NCBI RefSeq assembly: GCF_037126465.1
Contig: NW_026999469.1
Coordinates: 1-64,000, forward strand
Reading direction: 5' to 3'
Length of the DNA stretch: 64,000 nt
DNA from: Ornithodoros turicata
Taxonomy: Eukaryota; Arthropoda; Arachnida; Ixodida; Argasidae
The notes below the pieces were generated by a model that was not told where the DNA came from, did no database searches, and saw nothing but the letters and a program-made list of their open reading frames with translations. A program made the translations under genes and the position numbers. Positions 20,882 to 31,516 of the stretch are shown piece after piece. Each line of letters starts with the position of its first letter. Position 1 is the stretch's first letter.

Positions 20882-22179
20882 GGTCATAACCCCAGACGTG
20901 TCCACCCGTATCGCATACCTCAGCTGTTGCGAAAAGAAGTTGAGCAGCAGATTAATGAGCTGTTAGAACAGGGGCTCGTGTACCCGACAGTGAGCCAGTA
21001 CGCCCATCCAGTCGTTTGTGTCACCAAAAAAGATGGCGGAGTTAGGCTCTGTGTCGATTACAGGGCACTAAATGCTGATACGGTGGACGACGCGTATCCG
21101 ATGGCACTGCAGCAAGTGTTAGTGTACCACGTTGGGAGGGCGCGCTACATAACATTACTCGATTTACGCCACGGGTAAATCGAGTCCCCCCTCCCTTGTC
21201 CTTGAAATAAACCCCCCTTGATAACGACAGTCAGGAGAAGACGGCATTTATAACCCACTTTGGACAGTACGCGTGGTGCGTTATGCCGTTTGGGCTTAAG
21301 AACACGGCGGCCACATTCCAACGTACAATAAATGCCTTGCTTACCAAACACCAAGATTATGCATGTGCATACTTGGATGATATTGCCGTTTTTTCGCAAA
21401 ATTGGGACGACCACTTGCGTCACTTAGCTGCAGTTCTTACCACGTTAGAGGCAGTGAAGCTCACGGTAAACATGTCGAAATGTCATGTAGCTCAGAGTAG
21501 TATCTGGCACCTCGGTCATACTGTCGGTTCTGGGTCTCACGCACCCGCTCCCGAGAAGATCAGGGTAATCTCCAACCTGAAGGGACCAACTACGAAAAAA
21601 GAGCTAAGAAGCGTTTTGGGACTCTGGGGATACTACAGGGAATATGTAAAGGACTACGCGGAGATCGCGAGTCCACTGACCCGATTGACTGGGAAAAGAA
21701 TCCCGAACAAAGTGCCGTGGGACGAGGAGGCCGAAGCATCATTCCAGTCCCTGAAGGCTAGTTTGGTAGAAGCGGTGGCTCTGTCAACCCCGGACCCTGA
21801 AAGACCATACTGGGTCTTCACTGACGCTTCGGCAGTAGCAGCTGACGCGTGTCTATCCCATGTTGATGATCAGGGAAAAGAACGACCAATTTCCTTCGCT
21901 AGCCACAGATTCTCTGACACGCAGACTCGTTGGGCGGCGATAGAGCGCGAGGCGTTCGCGGTCATCTGGGCGCTACAGAAATTTGACAATTGGGTATATG
22001 TGGCTCAGGTAACAGTGGTATCCGACCACAACCCACTTGCCTACATCACCTGCACGACGCCCCAAGGATCCAAACTCGCGCGTTGGGCTCTAGCGCTTCA
22101 GCGCTGTAACGTGAACGTAGTTCACCAGAAGGGAAGCGCCCACGGGAACGCAGACGCGTTATCGCGTCTTAAGTTTTAG
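20882..22179 (+). pseudogene. Reverse transcriptase-RNase H of the Gmr1-like element, frameshifted
   Basis: RT begins around HPYRIPQLLRKEV and runs through GGVRLCVDYRALN to ITLLDLRHG, where a TAA at 21176-21178 ends the first frame. The catalytic Asp of the LDLR block is present. About 40 bp of unusual C/T-rich sequence replaces the expected GYxQ stretch. RT resumes in another frame with EKTAFITHFGQYAWC, MPFGLKN and the YLDD box (AYLDDIAVFS). RNase H follows with FTDAS, EREAF, SDHNPL and ADALSR, giving all four acidic residues. The break removes RT function. Only the location after integrase is odd; the motifs are clearly gypsy-type. Confidence 0.88.
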
Positions 22180-22557
22180 TAAGGATAGGACTAGGTCAGG
22201 AGCGACGACGTCACAGCAGAACCTCCAGGGCTATTGACCCTCACCTTCATGACTGTATGTGTGAAAATGTTTTCTGGTGTATTTTGTCACCGCCGTAGAC
22301 GTGGACTGGACATGGCACTTGTTCCGCCCATCGTAACATTGTTGTATATATTACTGGTAAGGCAGCCAACAGAAAGGAAGAGCTGTTTGGGCTCATCGAT
22401 CTGCTTACCTGTGCTATTGACCTGCTTACGACCCCGGCTTGTGACAACTTTCAACCATGTTGTATACCCTGTTTTGTAAGGGACAAGCACAAGTTTATTT
22501 GCAATTATTCCGTTCCTTGTGGTACAAGGGTGCCCCACAATAAACTTGGTGGGGGGT
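22180..22557 (+). other. 3' untranslated internal region with polypurine tract
   Basis: There is no envelope-like ORF in this stretch between RNase H and the 3' LTR. GGTGGGGGG directly before the LTR start (22549-22557) is the polypurine tract that would prime plus-strand DNA. Confidence 0.7.
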
Positions 22558-23167
22558 TGTAAGGGTTGTAATTGCAAACGGCTTGTTATTTTTATTTTCA
22601 CTTGCCATCTCGCTGTTGAGCAGTGATACATTGTCCTTGATGCTCGACACACATTCCTCCGAGAGAAAGAGAAACCGGGCGCGAGAGACGCACTTGGCCT
22701 TCGTGCTTTGTATTCAGCTTTGAATAATCCCTTGAGCCCAAAACTGCTACAAGTTCAAGGTGGCGGACGAGGTTTTGGGATTTAGACTAAGCTAACACGT
22801 GAATATTCACGTGAGCAACCTCGTTAACTTCACCAATTAGGTACTTAGTTTCTGTTTCCGTGGTGTGCCTTGATTGGACCCTGACTGGAGTGGGCAGTGG
22901 TCATTTTTGCCCCATAAAAGCGGGCGCATGCGATTTTTGAGGAGCTCGGGCGGGGACCATTGCTACAGGAAGGTTCGGGACCTTGTATCACCGTCCACCC
23001 CCGCTGGGTTCATGTCCAGCCAACAGTAAGCCTTGTATATATTGTACCACATTAAACCTTGTTGCTGTTTATGCCATCCACCTCGTCAGACGTCCCTTTT
23101 TGGAAACGAGTCCCGATCCCAAGGAACACATCACACACATCGTGGAGAGGGAGAAAGAATCTTTACT
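22558..23167 (+). repeat. 3' LTR of the Gmr1-like element
   Basis: 610 bp starting TGTAAGGGTT and ending CTTTACT, followed by the target duplication GTGTC (23168-23172). Compared with the 5' LTR it carries a roughly 12 bp deletion (near 22742) and scattered substitutions. Confidence 0.93.
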
Positions 23168-23172
23168 GTGTC

Positions 23173-24533
23173 CGATGATGGTGAGTGTCTTTTTCACTCT
23201 GTTCACATGTTTGCTTTCCTCTGTTGCCCAACAGTCGTGCGGTTTTTCCTTGTTTAACAGCACTCGTTGACCAATGTCCTGATGTGCCCCGACCTGCATG
23301 CTTTCCTTTGTTGGTGCTTTCTATTTTTCTTTCTTTTTTTGACGAGAAAGATTCATGTTGATCGTTCTCATCTTGACGATGACACTAGTGGTGCTGCACC
23401 CTTGATCTGAATGGTGCTAGAACGATTCTTAATAATTTTACAATTAGGTTAGTTCAGAAAGTAAGCACAAGAGGGATGGATGCGTGACTTCATAGAGGAG
23501 AAAAGAGCATTATGATTCAGTTCTACGCCTGGCTGTCGAATGGAGCAGATGCATCGTTCTGCGCTCCTGTGACTGCCATTGTGGTGGGCTGATTTGTTGT
23601 TTAACTAATTATTTTGCACATGATAATTTGTCCCCGCTTTGTTTGCGATTGTCATGCCGGTGCATGTCGTGTGCTGTTGTCAAGGCATCCCTGCCATCTT
23701 CTATCTTCTTCTGCCTTGGGAACAAGAGTAGCGCGGGCGTAGACTTTATAGAGGAGAAAAAAGCATAACTAGTCAGTTCTGTGCCTGGCTGCCGGATGGA
23801 GCAGTCACATCGTTCTGCCCTCCCTGTGACTGCCATTGTGGTCAGTTCGACATTGGTGGACAGTTTTGCTTCTGTGCCTGATTCGTTTTGTTGTAAGCAA
23901 TTGATGGTTAGCATATTTACTCTTGCTTTCACAGCCTCTGTATTACGAGTGTTTTTTTTCCTTGCTTGTCCAGAGCTGTCCTAACCTGCCCAGACATGCC
24001 ATGAGGATGTCACACCTGACGTCACAGGATGTCCAGAACTTGTGGTTACAAGAAGGATGGTGGGGCCACCTGGTGTGATGCTTTGCAACTAGGTAGTCAC
24101 CTGCCTGTGTGCTCCGACGCCCATCAATGGTCAGCGGCCGTTCTGGACCGCTTCCTTCAAGATGGCGTCGTTGATCTTCAACTGCCTTCTCTCTACTATA
24201 TTTCTATCTTTATTTTATTTCGTACCTATTTTTATTAGCCCAAGTACCCAACAACTCACACAGTGGCCTGGACACGTCTTAGATGCTCTCCAATTAGTGA
24301 AATGACTCACGGAATGATCCTAATTATTGTGGGGGGTCCCAAATTACTCTAATTGCTAATTAATGGCGTCCAGGTGATTGTTTGAGTTGCCAGCTTCTTG
24401 AGCTGGTCATATACTACTCGAATGCGGTAGAGATGTGCGCAACCGCCTGCCGCGCGTTTGCATGCCGCCCCAGCTACACTGCCTCCGCCCGCGACTCTCC
24501 ACAGCCAGAGCTTCTGAGACCGTGTTTGACAAG
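23173..24533. other. Non-coding interval with a ~255 bp-spaced direct repeat
   Basis: 23491-23585 and 23746-23842 are closely similar (ATAGAGGAGAAAA(A/G)AGCAT, TCAGTTCT, GCCTGGCTG, GACTGCCATTGTGG). With intervening similarity this suggests two units of a tandem repeat near 255 bp. No gene recognised. Confidence 0.6.
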
Positions 24534-24680
24534 ATGGCGGACGACAGCGAAAGCGAGCAATTGTTTGTAGTGAACGTTCCCGTTCTTACACCTGAGCTTT
24601 TGCGAAAGCAACATCGCAGGCGCAAGAAACGAAGCGTTTGGTTTCACTCGCTGTGGCGACAGCGCATTCTTTTCTGGTGA
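24534..24680 (+). CDS. Possible first exon of an uncharacterised (Harbinger-like?) gene
   Basis: An ATG within AAGATGGCGGACGAC opens a 48-residue reading frame, MADDSESEQLFVVNVPVLTP then a basic RRRKKRSVWFHSLWRQR. The basic-aromatic ending recalls the N-terminal region of HARBI1-type nuclease/transposase proteins, which read RRRRRxWVxPWxxRR. No continuation was found downstream. A GT follows at the end (TTCTG/GTGAAC) and could be a donor. Treat as a weak suggestion. Confidence 0.25.
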   Translation: MADDSESEQLFVVNVPVLTPELLRKQHRRRKKRSVWFHSLWRQRILFW

Positions 24681-26198
24681 ACAATGTAGCTTTCAACTTC
24701 CTGACACTATGACAGTCAATATCTTATACTTTACTTTCCTGCACTCCCAAATTTTACTTCAGTGTCGGCCCAAAAAGTAATTTAAAGTCATTTTAATGCA
24801 ACGCTTTATAATGATATTTCATTCCCTTCGTAAATATTTGCCCGTTGAAAACGTGAGCATCACTGCGACATACCTCCCAGTCAACGACGCCGTCAATGCT
24901 CTCTCCTGCGGAAGACCGGAAGAAAACAAGAACGCACGCAACTTCCGTTTACTTCCTGATTGGCCGAGCACGTGCGGATGTCGCTAAAAATCGTGCAGTG
25001 TGCGATCACCAGAAAGCGGAGGTGGCTTTTCCCGCCCAGCGGAAAGAGTTTACTGCGGCGCGTTCGCGTTTCCGCGCAGATTATCCGCATGTATGTAAGC
25101 GGCCTTAGAGCAATACGCGGTGAAGCGGTCAACAAACAGATCCGAAGGGGCTTGTAATCACAGGGGTGGCATCCAGTGTATCGCATCATATAGAGGAAGG
25201 CATGCTGGGCGAACGCAATGCATTCTGATCAGGTCATGATAACACGTCAGAGCAAACGTCACCGCACATGTGACATTAAAAATGGCAGCGACCGTGATCG
25301 GCGGTCAAACTTCTTTTAAACAACGTGATTGTTCTGTGCGCAGTTTTGGACGTTTGTCGATCCCGGTAATTGTTTCTATCCGATACCAGTAAAACGCACA
25401 GATTGTTGATCACCTTCGAAGACGTGCTGACGAACACTCGTTAAGAGGACATATCACATAGGTCTCAACTCAAAAATGAACTTTTTTCTTCGATAGATGG
25501 CGCCAGACGCGCGACCTTCTTCCTCGTCCGACTTTGTAAGAAGTCCATCGCGTCTCTGATTGGAGGACACAAGCCCATGTGACAGGCGGAGACCTATGAG
25601 CTGGGTTGTGTTTCCTTTATTTTTAGATTTCCTCCTTTCCCCGATTTGCTTTTGCGCGGTGGATTTGGTTGTCTCGCGTTTGCTGTTTGGTGTGTACGTT
25701 TTACTGGCATTTCTCGAACATGCCGTGTGACTGTCGCGTACCGCCGTTACCACCTCGCTTTCTCGTGGATGAAGATTGCTCTGATCGGTAGCAGCGGGCT
25801 AAAGCTTTTCACCTGATACGCAGAGGCTGTCCGTGGAGGTGTCTATTCGTGATATGGTGATCGTAGTCTTCAGTTTTCGTGGTGTTACAGGATCACGTAT
25901 CCCTGAGAGTATGGGGTGACTCCAGTTGAGCTGAATAGCAATTTTTGTCAGAGGCAACGGTATCCAGAAAGGACGCGGGGTTGTCGACGGTCATATGACA
26001 GTGCAACATCCCGTTGCAAAGCATCCCTGCTTTTCTTGCCAGTAACATTTACGCTGTTGAACCATGACGTTCGTTGCTGTCGATTGGTGTCGTGAAAGCG
26101 CTCCCTCAATCTACTCGCATTATTTCGTAGTAGAACTCAAGGCTGGTGCGCTCGCACAGGACTGCTAGCAAATTTCGATAGGGTTTCGCACTCCCCTT

Positions 26199-26300
26199 TA
26201 GAGCATTGCGCGGGCCTTGTCGGGCCTGGCTTTACGTTTTTCGGACGTGCCCGTGCCAGGTTCGGACTCGACAACACATACCATGGTGCGGCATGTACGT
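26199..26300 (+). mobile_element. hAT MITE-like fragment
   Basis: Starts with TAGAGCATTGCGCGGGCC, matching the TIR of the 10191-11001 element at 15 of 18 positions, and continues with GGGCCTGGC and CGTGCCCGTGCC-like words. No partner end was found close by. Confidence 0.5.
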
Positions 26301-27199
26301 CAACAGACTTCATGAGACTCGACAGCAGAATTTTTGTGTCCATTTTCATGCCTATTTCGTGTAACGGGTCTCGGTTCTTCTTCTTCATAGGGGTTAGGAG
26401 ATGTCAGCCAGATGGCTACGGCTTGCTACTCCAAATTCCACACACATGCACTCACACACGTTGGGACCCACAGGCGTGGTGGGCGCGTTTGGACAGCAGA
26501 AGGAGCGTCCTTCAACAAAGCCAGAGAGGAGCAACCGCGTACAAACGACACCGCTCTCTCCATGAAGCAGAGTGAGACGCTGATCAAGAAGAAAGCCGAA
26601 GTGCGGAGTTTTCAGGCGTAGTGCAGGGTTCTGCACAACCTGCTCTATCCTGCGGTGCGGATCCCGGTTTGGAATTTCCCGTGTGTAGCGGGTGGGTTGC
26701 GGGTGATATTATTGACACCCGCGCGGGTTGCGAGACTGTTGCGGGCAGCGTTTTTGGCACAAGCACTGCTGGTGGGTCAGCCACGAACAAGCAACGGCTA
26801 CAGCAACAACAATGAAGAGAAAAGATCATACCAAATAATAAGTAAACAAAGGCGCCGCAGCCCCTGCTGGTCGTGTCCGGTTGGGTGCGGATTTCATTTT
26901 CTGGTAGAGCGCCGGTGGCGGGTGTTGTCAGAGGATTTAGGGGTCGGGTATGGATTTCACCGTGAAATAATGGGTTGCACGTCATACGGTCCAAATGCCC
27001 ATTTTGTTCAACTACCAAGTGTCCGTTTGGCTTACGGGAACATTTGGGAAAAGAAAATGCGCGATAGCGCTTTTCTACAGAACCCGCTGTCTTGTCCCCC
27101 GTCCCGAGTTTCTTCAGCTATCAGACAAACCAAACAGTGCACGTATGCACACGTATGGTCATGCGCATTTTGGCACTGTAGTCGCCTCTTGAGAAAGGG

Positions 27200-27345
27200 T
27201 AGAGCACTGCATGGGCCGGATTTTCAGGCCCGTGCCCTGCCCATACACCAATATTTCCATACTGAGGCCCTATCCAAACCCACCTCTGCTCTAAGTGTTC
27301 CCCAGGCTCGCAGCGGGCCCGATGGCCAGTCCCACTTGGCCATTC
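27200..27345 (+). mobile_element. hAT MITE-like fragment
   Basis: Starts with TAGAGCACTGCATGGGCC, two mismatches from the TIR of the 10191-11001 element, and continues GATTTTCAGGCCCGTGCCC. It appears truncated on the right near CAGCGGGCCCGATGG. Confidence 0.55.
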
Positions 27346-28255
27346 CAATTTTCTTTCTGTGCTCTCGGGAAGGATAGCTCCATAACATACCCGAAAATTG
27401 TGCAAAAATTTTGGCGGCGATTTGAGTAAATGGCCGCCGGATTTGGCCAATTTCGTGATACAGTGTGCGTGCAGACGGCAGGTGTCAATTTGTTACTTCC
27501 TTCACTGTATTATTGTTACTTTTTTAGGGGGTTTAATGCTAGCCGGGCCTTCCTCAACCTCGATAAAAATTTCATAATTCCAAGATAAAGCAACCTGTCT
27601 TCCAGTCTGTTCAGGCTGACGTGTTGAATTGTTTGTCTGAATATTCGATATTTCGGACGCGACTGTTTATCATAGTGTAGTTTGCATCAATTGCGGACTA
27701 TCCGATTCAAAAATAAAAGAAAGTGTTTATTTCCGCGGCAATCGAACTACGATTTCATTTTCACCGTCAGAGATTGCAGGCGAATTTCCATCCTTTCCGC
27801 GGTGCATATACAGTTCATAAAAGGAAGCTTTTGACCACTCGATAAATAATTTGTTGTTTTTAGTGTTTAAACATATGATCGTCCCACTACAGCGAAGGAT
27901 TCCTGGGAATACATGCAGAATGCTCATGACAAATAAATCCGGGTTTGGGTAGCGTGCCGCAATATCTTGTGGCAAACGTCCCCACCCTCAAGGTCATCGC
28001 AATATATTTGGTTTTGCTGATCCATAAGACCCTAAACCAATGTGCAAAACATCAGCGAGCAGACGACCAGACAGCAGTGGAGAGGAGGACTGCGCAACGG
28101 CGCCAACTGCGTCCCGCCCACGCCACAGACGCACGCATGGTTCTCCCTTGCAGCTTCTCTTCTTCGGAGATTTACTTGTATAGCGTTCAGCTGACTTTGT
28201 AGTTCGCCGCATCACGCATTGTGATCCCAGAGAAACGTAAACGATCAAAGGCGCG

Positions 28256-29347
28256 TTGGTTGGCAGTAGCCAGCTGAAGTTTATGACACGCGACAGGTTG
28301 TTCGTGGACGCTGACGTGGAAATCGTCACTTTTAGCTATCCCGGAGCCACAGCGGCCTGTCTGGGAGAAAAAATCCATCGACTGCACCTAGCTGTAGACT
28401 GGATCGTCATGTATATCGGTGACAACGATATCCAGGATGGGAAGAGTGCCGCAGCTGTTTTGCGGGAAGTATCAGTAAGTACAGATTGCAAGGATTTCAA
28501 TCTCTGTGCTGCTAAAACCCATTTCCTCTGACACGCCAAGGAAGATTCATTTCCATGAATTGTCTTCTTTCACAGGATACCGTTGAGGTGGCGAAAGGCT
28601 ACGCGGAGCATATATTCCTGTATAAGCTGATGCCACAGACAAGGCGGCCTGAACTCTGTGGCACAATTCAGGGATATAACGCGATGCTGCGCACGATTCC
28701 AGCTGTCCGTGCCGGTGACGCTACGGTGCTGAGCATTGACGTGAGTAGTCGCTTCTCGAACGCTAACTCTGGAACTTCCTGATGGTCATGGCAGGTATTT
28801 TATACAGTATGGTCGTTAGTTTTGGAAAAACTGTGCGACAAAAAGTAACTGGGGCTACCCTTGTGGTGCTTGAATTACAAACAGGTGCTGCTCTTGAAGC
28901 GGTACCTGTTTGTAATTCAAGTATCAGAAAACTAGTTTTCAGTTGCTTTTTATCGCGCAATTTTTCCGAAAACAAAATCCGTATGACGTACTGGCACATG
29001 CCTACCAGGAATTCCGGTTTATTTGTATTGCTGTCTTTGTGAAGTGCTGTTTGCAAAAACATTCCATATATATGTTCAAATATCTTTTCCAGCACAAGGT
29101 CTTTACCAGGAACAAGGAGGTGAAAGAGGGGATGCTTTCACGGGATGGCTATCACATTTCGAGGGGACGGGTGTTATCGTACCTAGCAGGCATCCTCCGC
29201 ACAGCCCTCGTGAAACGCTGTGGACCATGGCTGAAAGCACCGGGTGCGCGTCATTGCATCGTATTCAAGCCAATGGAGTCGTGTGTAGAATGTCGTGCTA
29301 AGGGACATCCCACGAGTGCATGCAGGCCTGTGCGTTCACCGTGGTGA
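28256..29347 (+). CDS. Three-exon SGNH/GDSL-hydrolase-like gene with C-terminal zinc knuckle
   Basis: Exons 28256(?)-28474, 28576-28740 and 29093-29347 join in phase 0 with borders TCA/GTAAGT, TTTCACAG/GAT, GAC/GTGAGT and TTTTCCAG/CAC, and end at TGA 29345-29347. The product shows SGNH blocks in order: VGSSQLKFM (block I, catalytic Ser, but the usual Asp of GDS is Ser), YPGATA (block II Gly), YIGDND (block III, GxND) and SRDGYH (block V, Asp and His). After the fold, C-VE-C-RAKG-H-PTSA-C forms a CCHC zinc knuckle near the end. A poly(A)-like AATAAA is at 29933. SGNH hydrolases cleave esters; the substrate is unknown. The 5' end is not settled: a TAA lies 30 bp upstream in frame. Introns argue against a recent retrocopy. 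Confidence 0.68.
28869..28921. repeat. Perfect 18 bp hairpin in intron 2
   Basis: CTTGAATTACAAACAGGT (28869-28886) and its exact complement at 28904-28921 are separated by 17 bases. It lies inside the second intron of the SGNH gene. Confidence 0.85.
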
Positions 29348-31516
29348 ACGCTCACCAGTTTAGCCGGCATGTCATGACGACACAGAACGATGTTACCACC
29401 ATTACCTGCTGTATTATAACAACCACCTCATCTGATCCCCAATCCTATGCTCACTTCTGTCAGCAGCAGCAACGTAGCCAACGCTTTTTGTAACCTGTTC
29501 CTCCTGCCATCGCATACTTTACCTTGCCCCATGATTAGTGTACAAATGGCCCATATCTTACGCAAGACCTGCCCGATAAAATTTTGTAAACAACTATCAT
29601 CATTCCAATGGCGATTTTGTAATGGTTCCATGCCGTCTGCCAGCTTCCGGCTGGGCTGTCTGCTCGTTACCCTAGGCACCCGAGACCAGTAGTTTCCTTA
29701 GAAGTTGGTCCAGGGCACATATGCCCCCCCTCCCCGTGATATTTCCTGGAGCAGAAACTCTAAACACAGCGAGGTGGTGCATGATAATGCGTGTGAAATT
29801 TGAAATTGAAAGACTACTGCGTTACTTGCCACTATGAGTGCGAGTCACTGATGCCCACTGTAGCCTGAATGAGATGGCTGGGTATTTTCCTACGGGTGCA
29901 ACTCGTGCGATATGTTTTGGTTAATAAAATATATTATGCTTCATAGCAAGCTTTTCAAGGGAAAATGTATTTCTCCTCAAATTCGTATTGTGGTCCGTAC
30001 AGATGTGTTTGCAGTGTTCCCGCGGACTCAAGTTTTTCTTCAGATGAAATCTGGTCAAGGTGACCAATAGCCATTGTTAGTAACCACTGGTTCACAGATT
30101 CCTGAAAGCAGAAAATCCTAGACAGCCAGCACCCGAAAGATTAAAAATAAATCAGTAGCATGTGTTCACTATTGATAGATTGGAGATATTTTATTGAAGA
30201 ACGCAACATGTATACAACGTCACGTTTTCTGCATTACTTTTGCGTATCAGCTCATGCTTGTAGCCTCAGAATGTTCATTCGTGGATACAGTATCCAACAG
30301 AGCACATTTCATCATTGGCGATGTGGCATAAACACATAATGAAGTACCATACAGTCCGCTGCATGTAGGCGCACTTGGCCATGAAGGTCTCGCACATACG
30401 GCACCAACATATAGCATCCTGGTGGACAGAGCAAGATTCATAATATGGGAATAGTAAAAACTTGGAACGTGTTACTCAGCAACGAGTTTCCTTTTTGAGC
30501 AATGAAGTAGCAACTGATAGTTGCTTTTGCCATGCTTGTCAGTTGGCAGCTAAGGCCTCAGAGTGTGTGTCTATGCAAAAAAAAATGTCCAACAGGGCAC
30601 CATTCACCATTGGCCATATAATGCTGCACCAGGTACAACACTGGCAAGGGCAGGTGCTTCATAGCCAGGGAGAGAGTGGGAAATTTTCAAATGACAGATA
30701 AAGACAGTAACACTTAGGAAGTTTGACCTTTAGGCGTCTGGCCATCATATCTGCAGTAGTACTGGAAACCTGAATCTGAAAAGGGAATTTTCATATGTTG
30801 AAATGACACCCAAGTAAAGGCAAGATGGCAAGAGGACGTAACGCAGAGCGACCTGTTGGGATGTTGCTCGTGCTCAACAATGCGGGGAACTGGCGACAGT
30901 TGGGAGACAGCTCTGCACAATTATCATACTTCCTAACCTTGTCAAAATATCAAAATGGATTCATACTCAGGATGTCGACATCTGAACAGGCTGGTGGAGC
31001 TTCAAAAGTGCTAGGAATACCATTCATGTTTCTTTCCACAATTTTCATACACTCAAGCCAAGGTAGAATACCATGATGGCCTCACACACATAGCATCATC
31101 GTGTGGACGTGTTTCAACAATGCCGGGGAAGACGGTTCTACTGTTGGGAGGTTGTGCACCATTCTCATACTTAGATCCTCACGTGCTGATGGCTGGATTC
31201 AGATTTCACACTCTTACGCCATGTTTAAAATATGACAAGCGTCCCACGACTAGTCTGTGGATTTATACATAGAAATATATTAATATATGAATATAAATAT
31301 TTAGGAAAACTGAAAAATATGCACGGATATGTACAGTAAAAATGGAAAAATGTAACTTATATATGAAACACAAACGTGAAGATATGCAGTTAAATCCTGA
31401 GCAAAAGTCGAAGATATGTATATGTATATTCAGTAAATTATTGGCAAAGGTGGAGCTGCACAAACTAAGTGACACGTAAATCCACAGTCTAGCCATAATT
31501 ACAGAACAGCGGCAGG
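29348..31516. other. Non-coding interval with weak diverged repeats
   Basis: AATAAA at 29933-29938 may end the SGNH transcript. 30290-30370 and 30585-30650 share CCAACAG(A/G)GCACxxTTCAxCATTGGC words, and 30860-30900 and 31110-31150 share CAACAATGCxGGGGAA words. These may be decayed tandem units. 31260-31480 is AT-rich. Confidence 0.45.

Larger units (their letters stand above)
16633..23167 (+). mobile_element. Full-length LTR retrotransposon, gypsy-like proteins, INT before RT
   Basis: Two LTRs enclose gag-protease, then integrase, then reverse transcriptase and RNase H. The 5 bp target duplication GTGTC sits at 16628-16632 and 23168-23172. A primer-binding site starts at the LTR edge (TGGCGCAGCTCGACAGG from 17254), and a polypurine tract GGTGGGGGG lies just before the 3' LTR. 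The domain order differs from normal Ty3/gypsy (PR-RT-RH-INT). It matches the Gmr1 clade, first described in deuterostomes as gypsy-like elements with copia-like order. Frameshifts and stops show that this copy is inactive. No envelope ORF is visible. Confidence 0.9.
24681..28255. other. Non-coding interval with hAT-like fragments
   Basis: No complete gene is seen. TAGAGCATTGCGCGGGCC at 26199 and TAGAGCACTGCATGGGCC at 27200 match the hAT MITE end at 10191 in 15-16 of 18 positions. 26625-26950 has GCGGGTGGGTTGCGGGT-type words of a similar sort. A 240-residue ORF over 26655-27377 has no motifs and crosses these repeats. Confidence 0.45.

Noticed and set aside
22234..22479. Envelope gene of the LTR element
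   Set aside because: 81 residues with one hydrophobic stretch only; no signal peptide, Cys pattern or fusion region.
26655..27377. 240-residue ORF
   Set aside because: No domain or signal, high Arg/Ser/Pro content, and it crosses hAT-like repeats. It looks like chance in GC-rich DNA.
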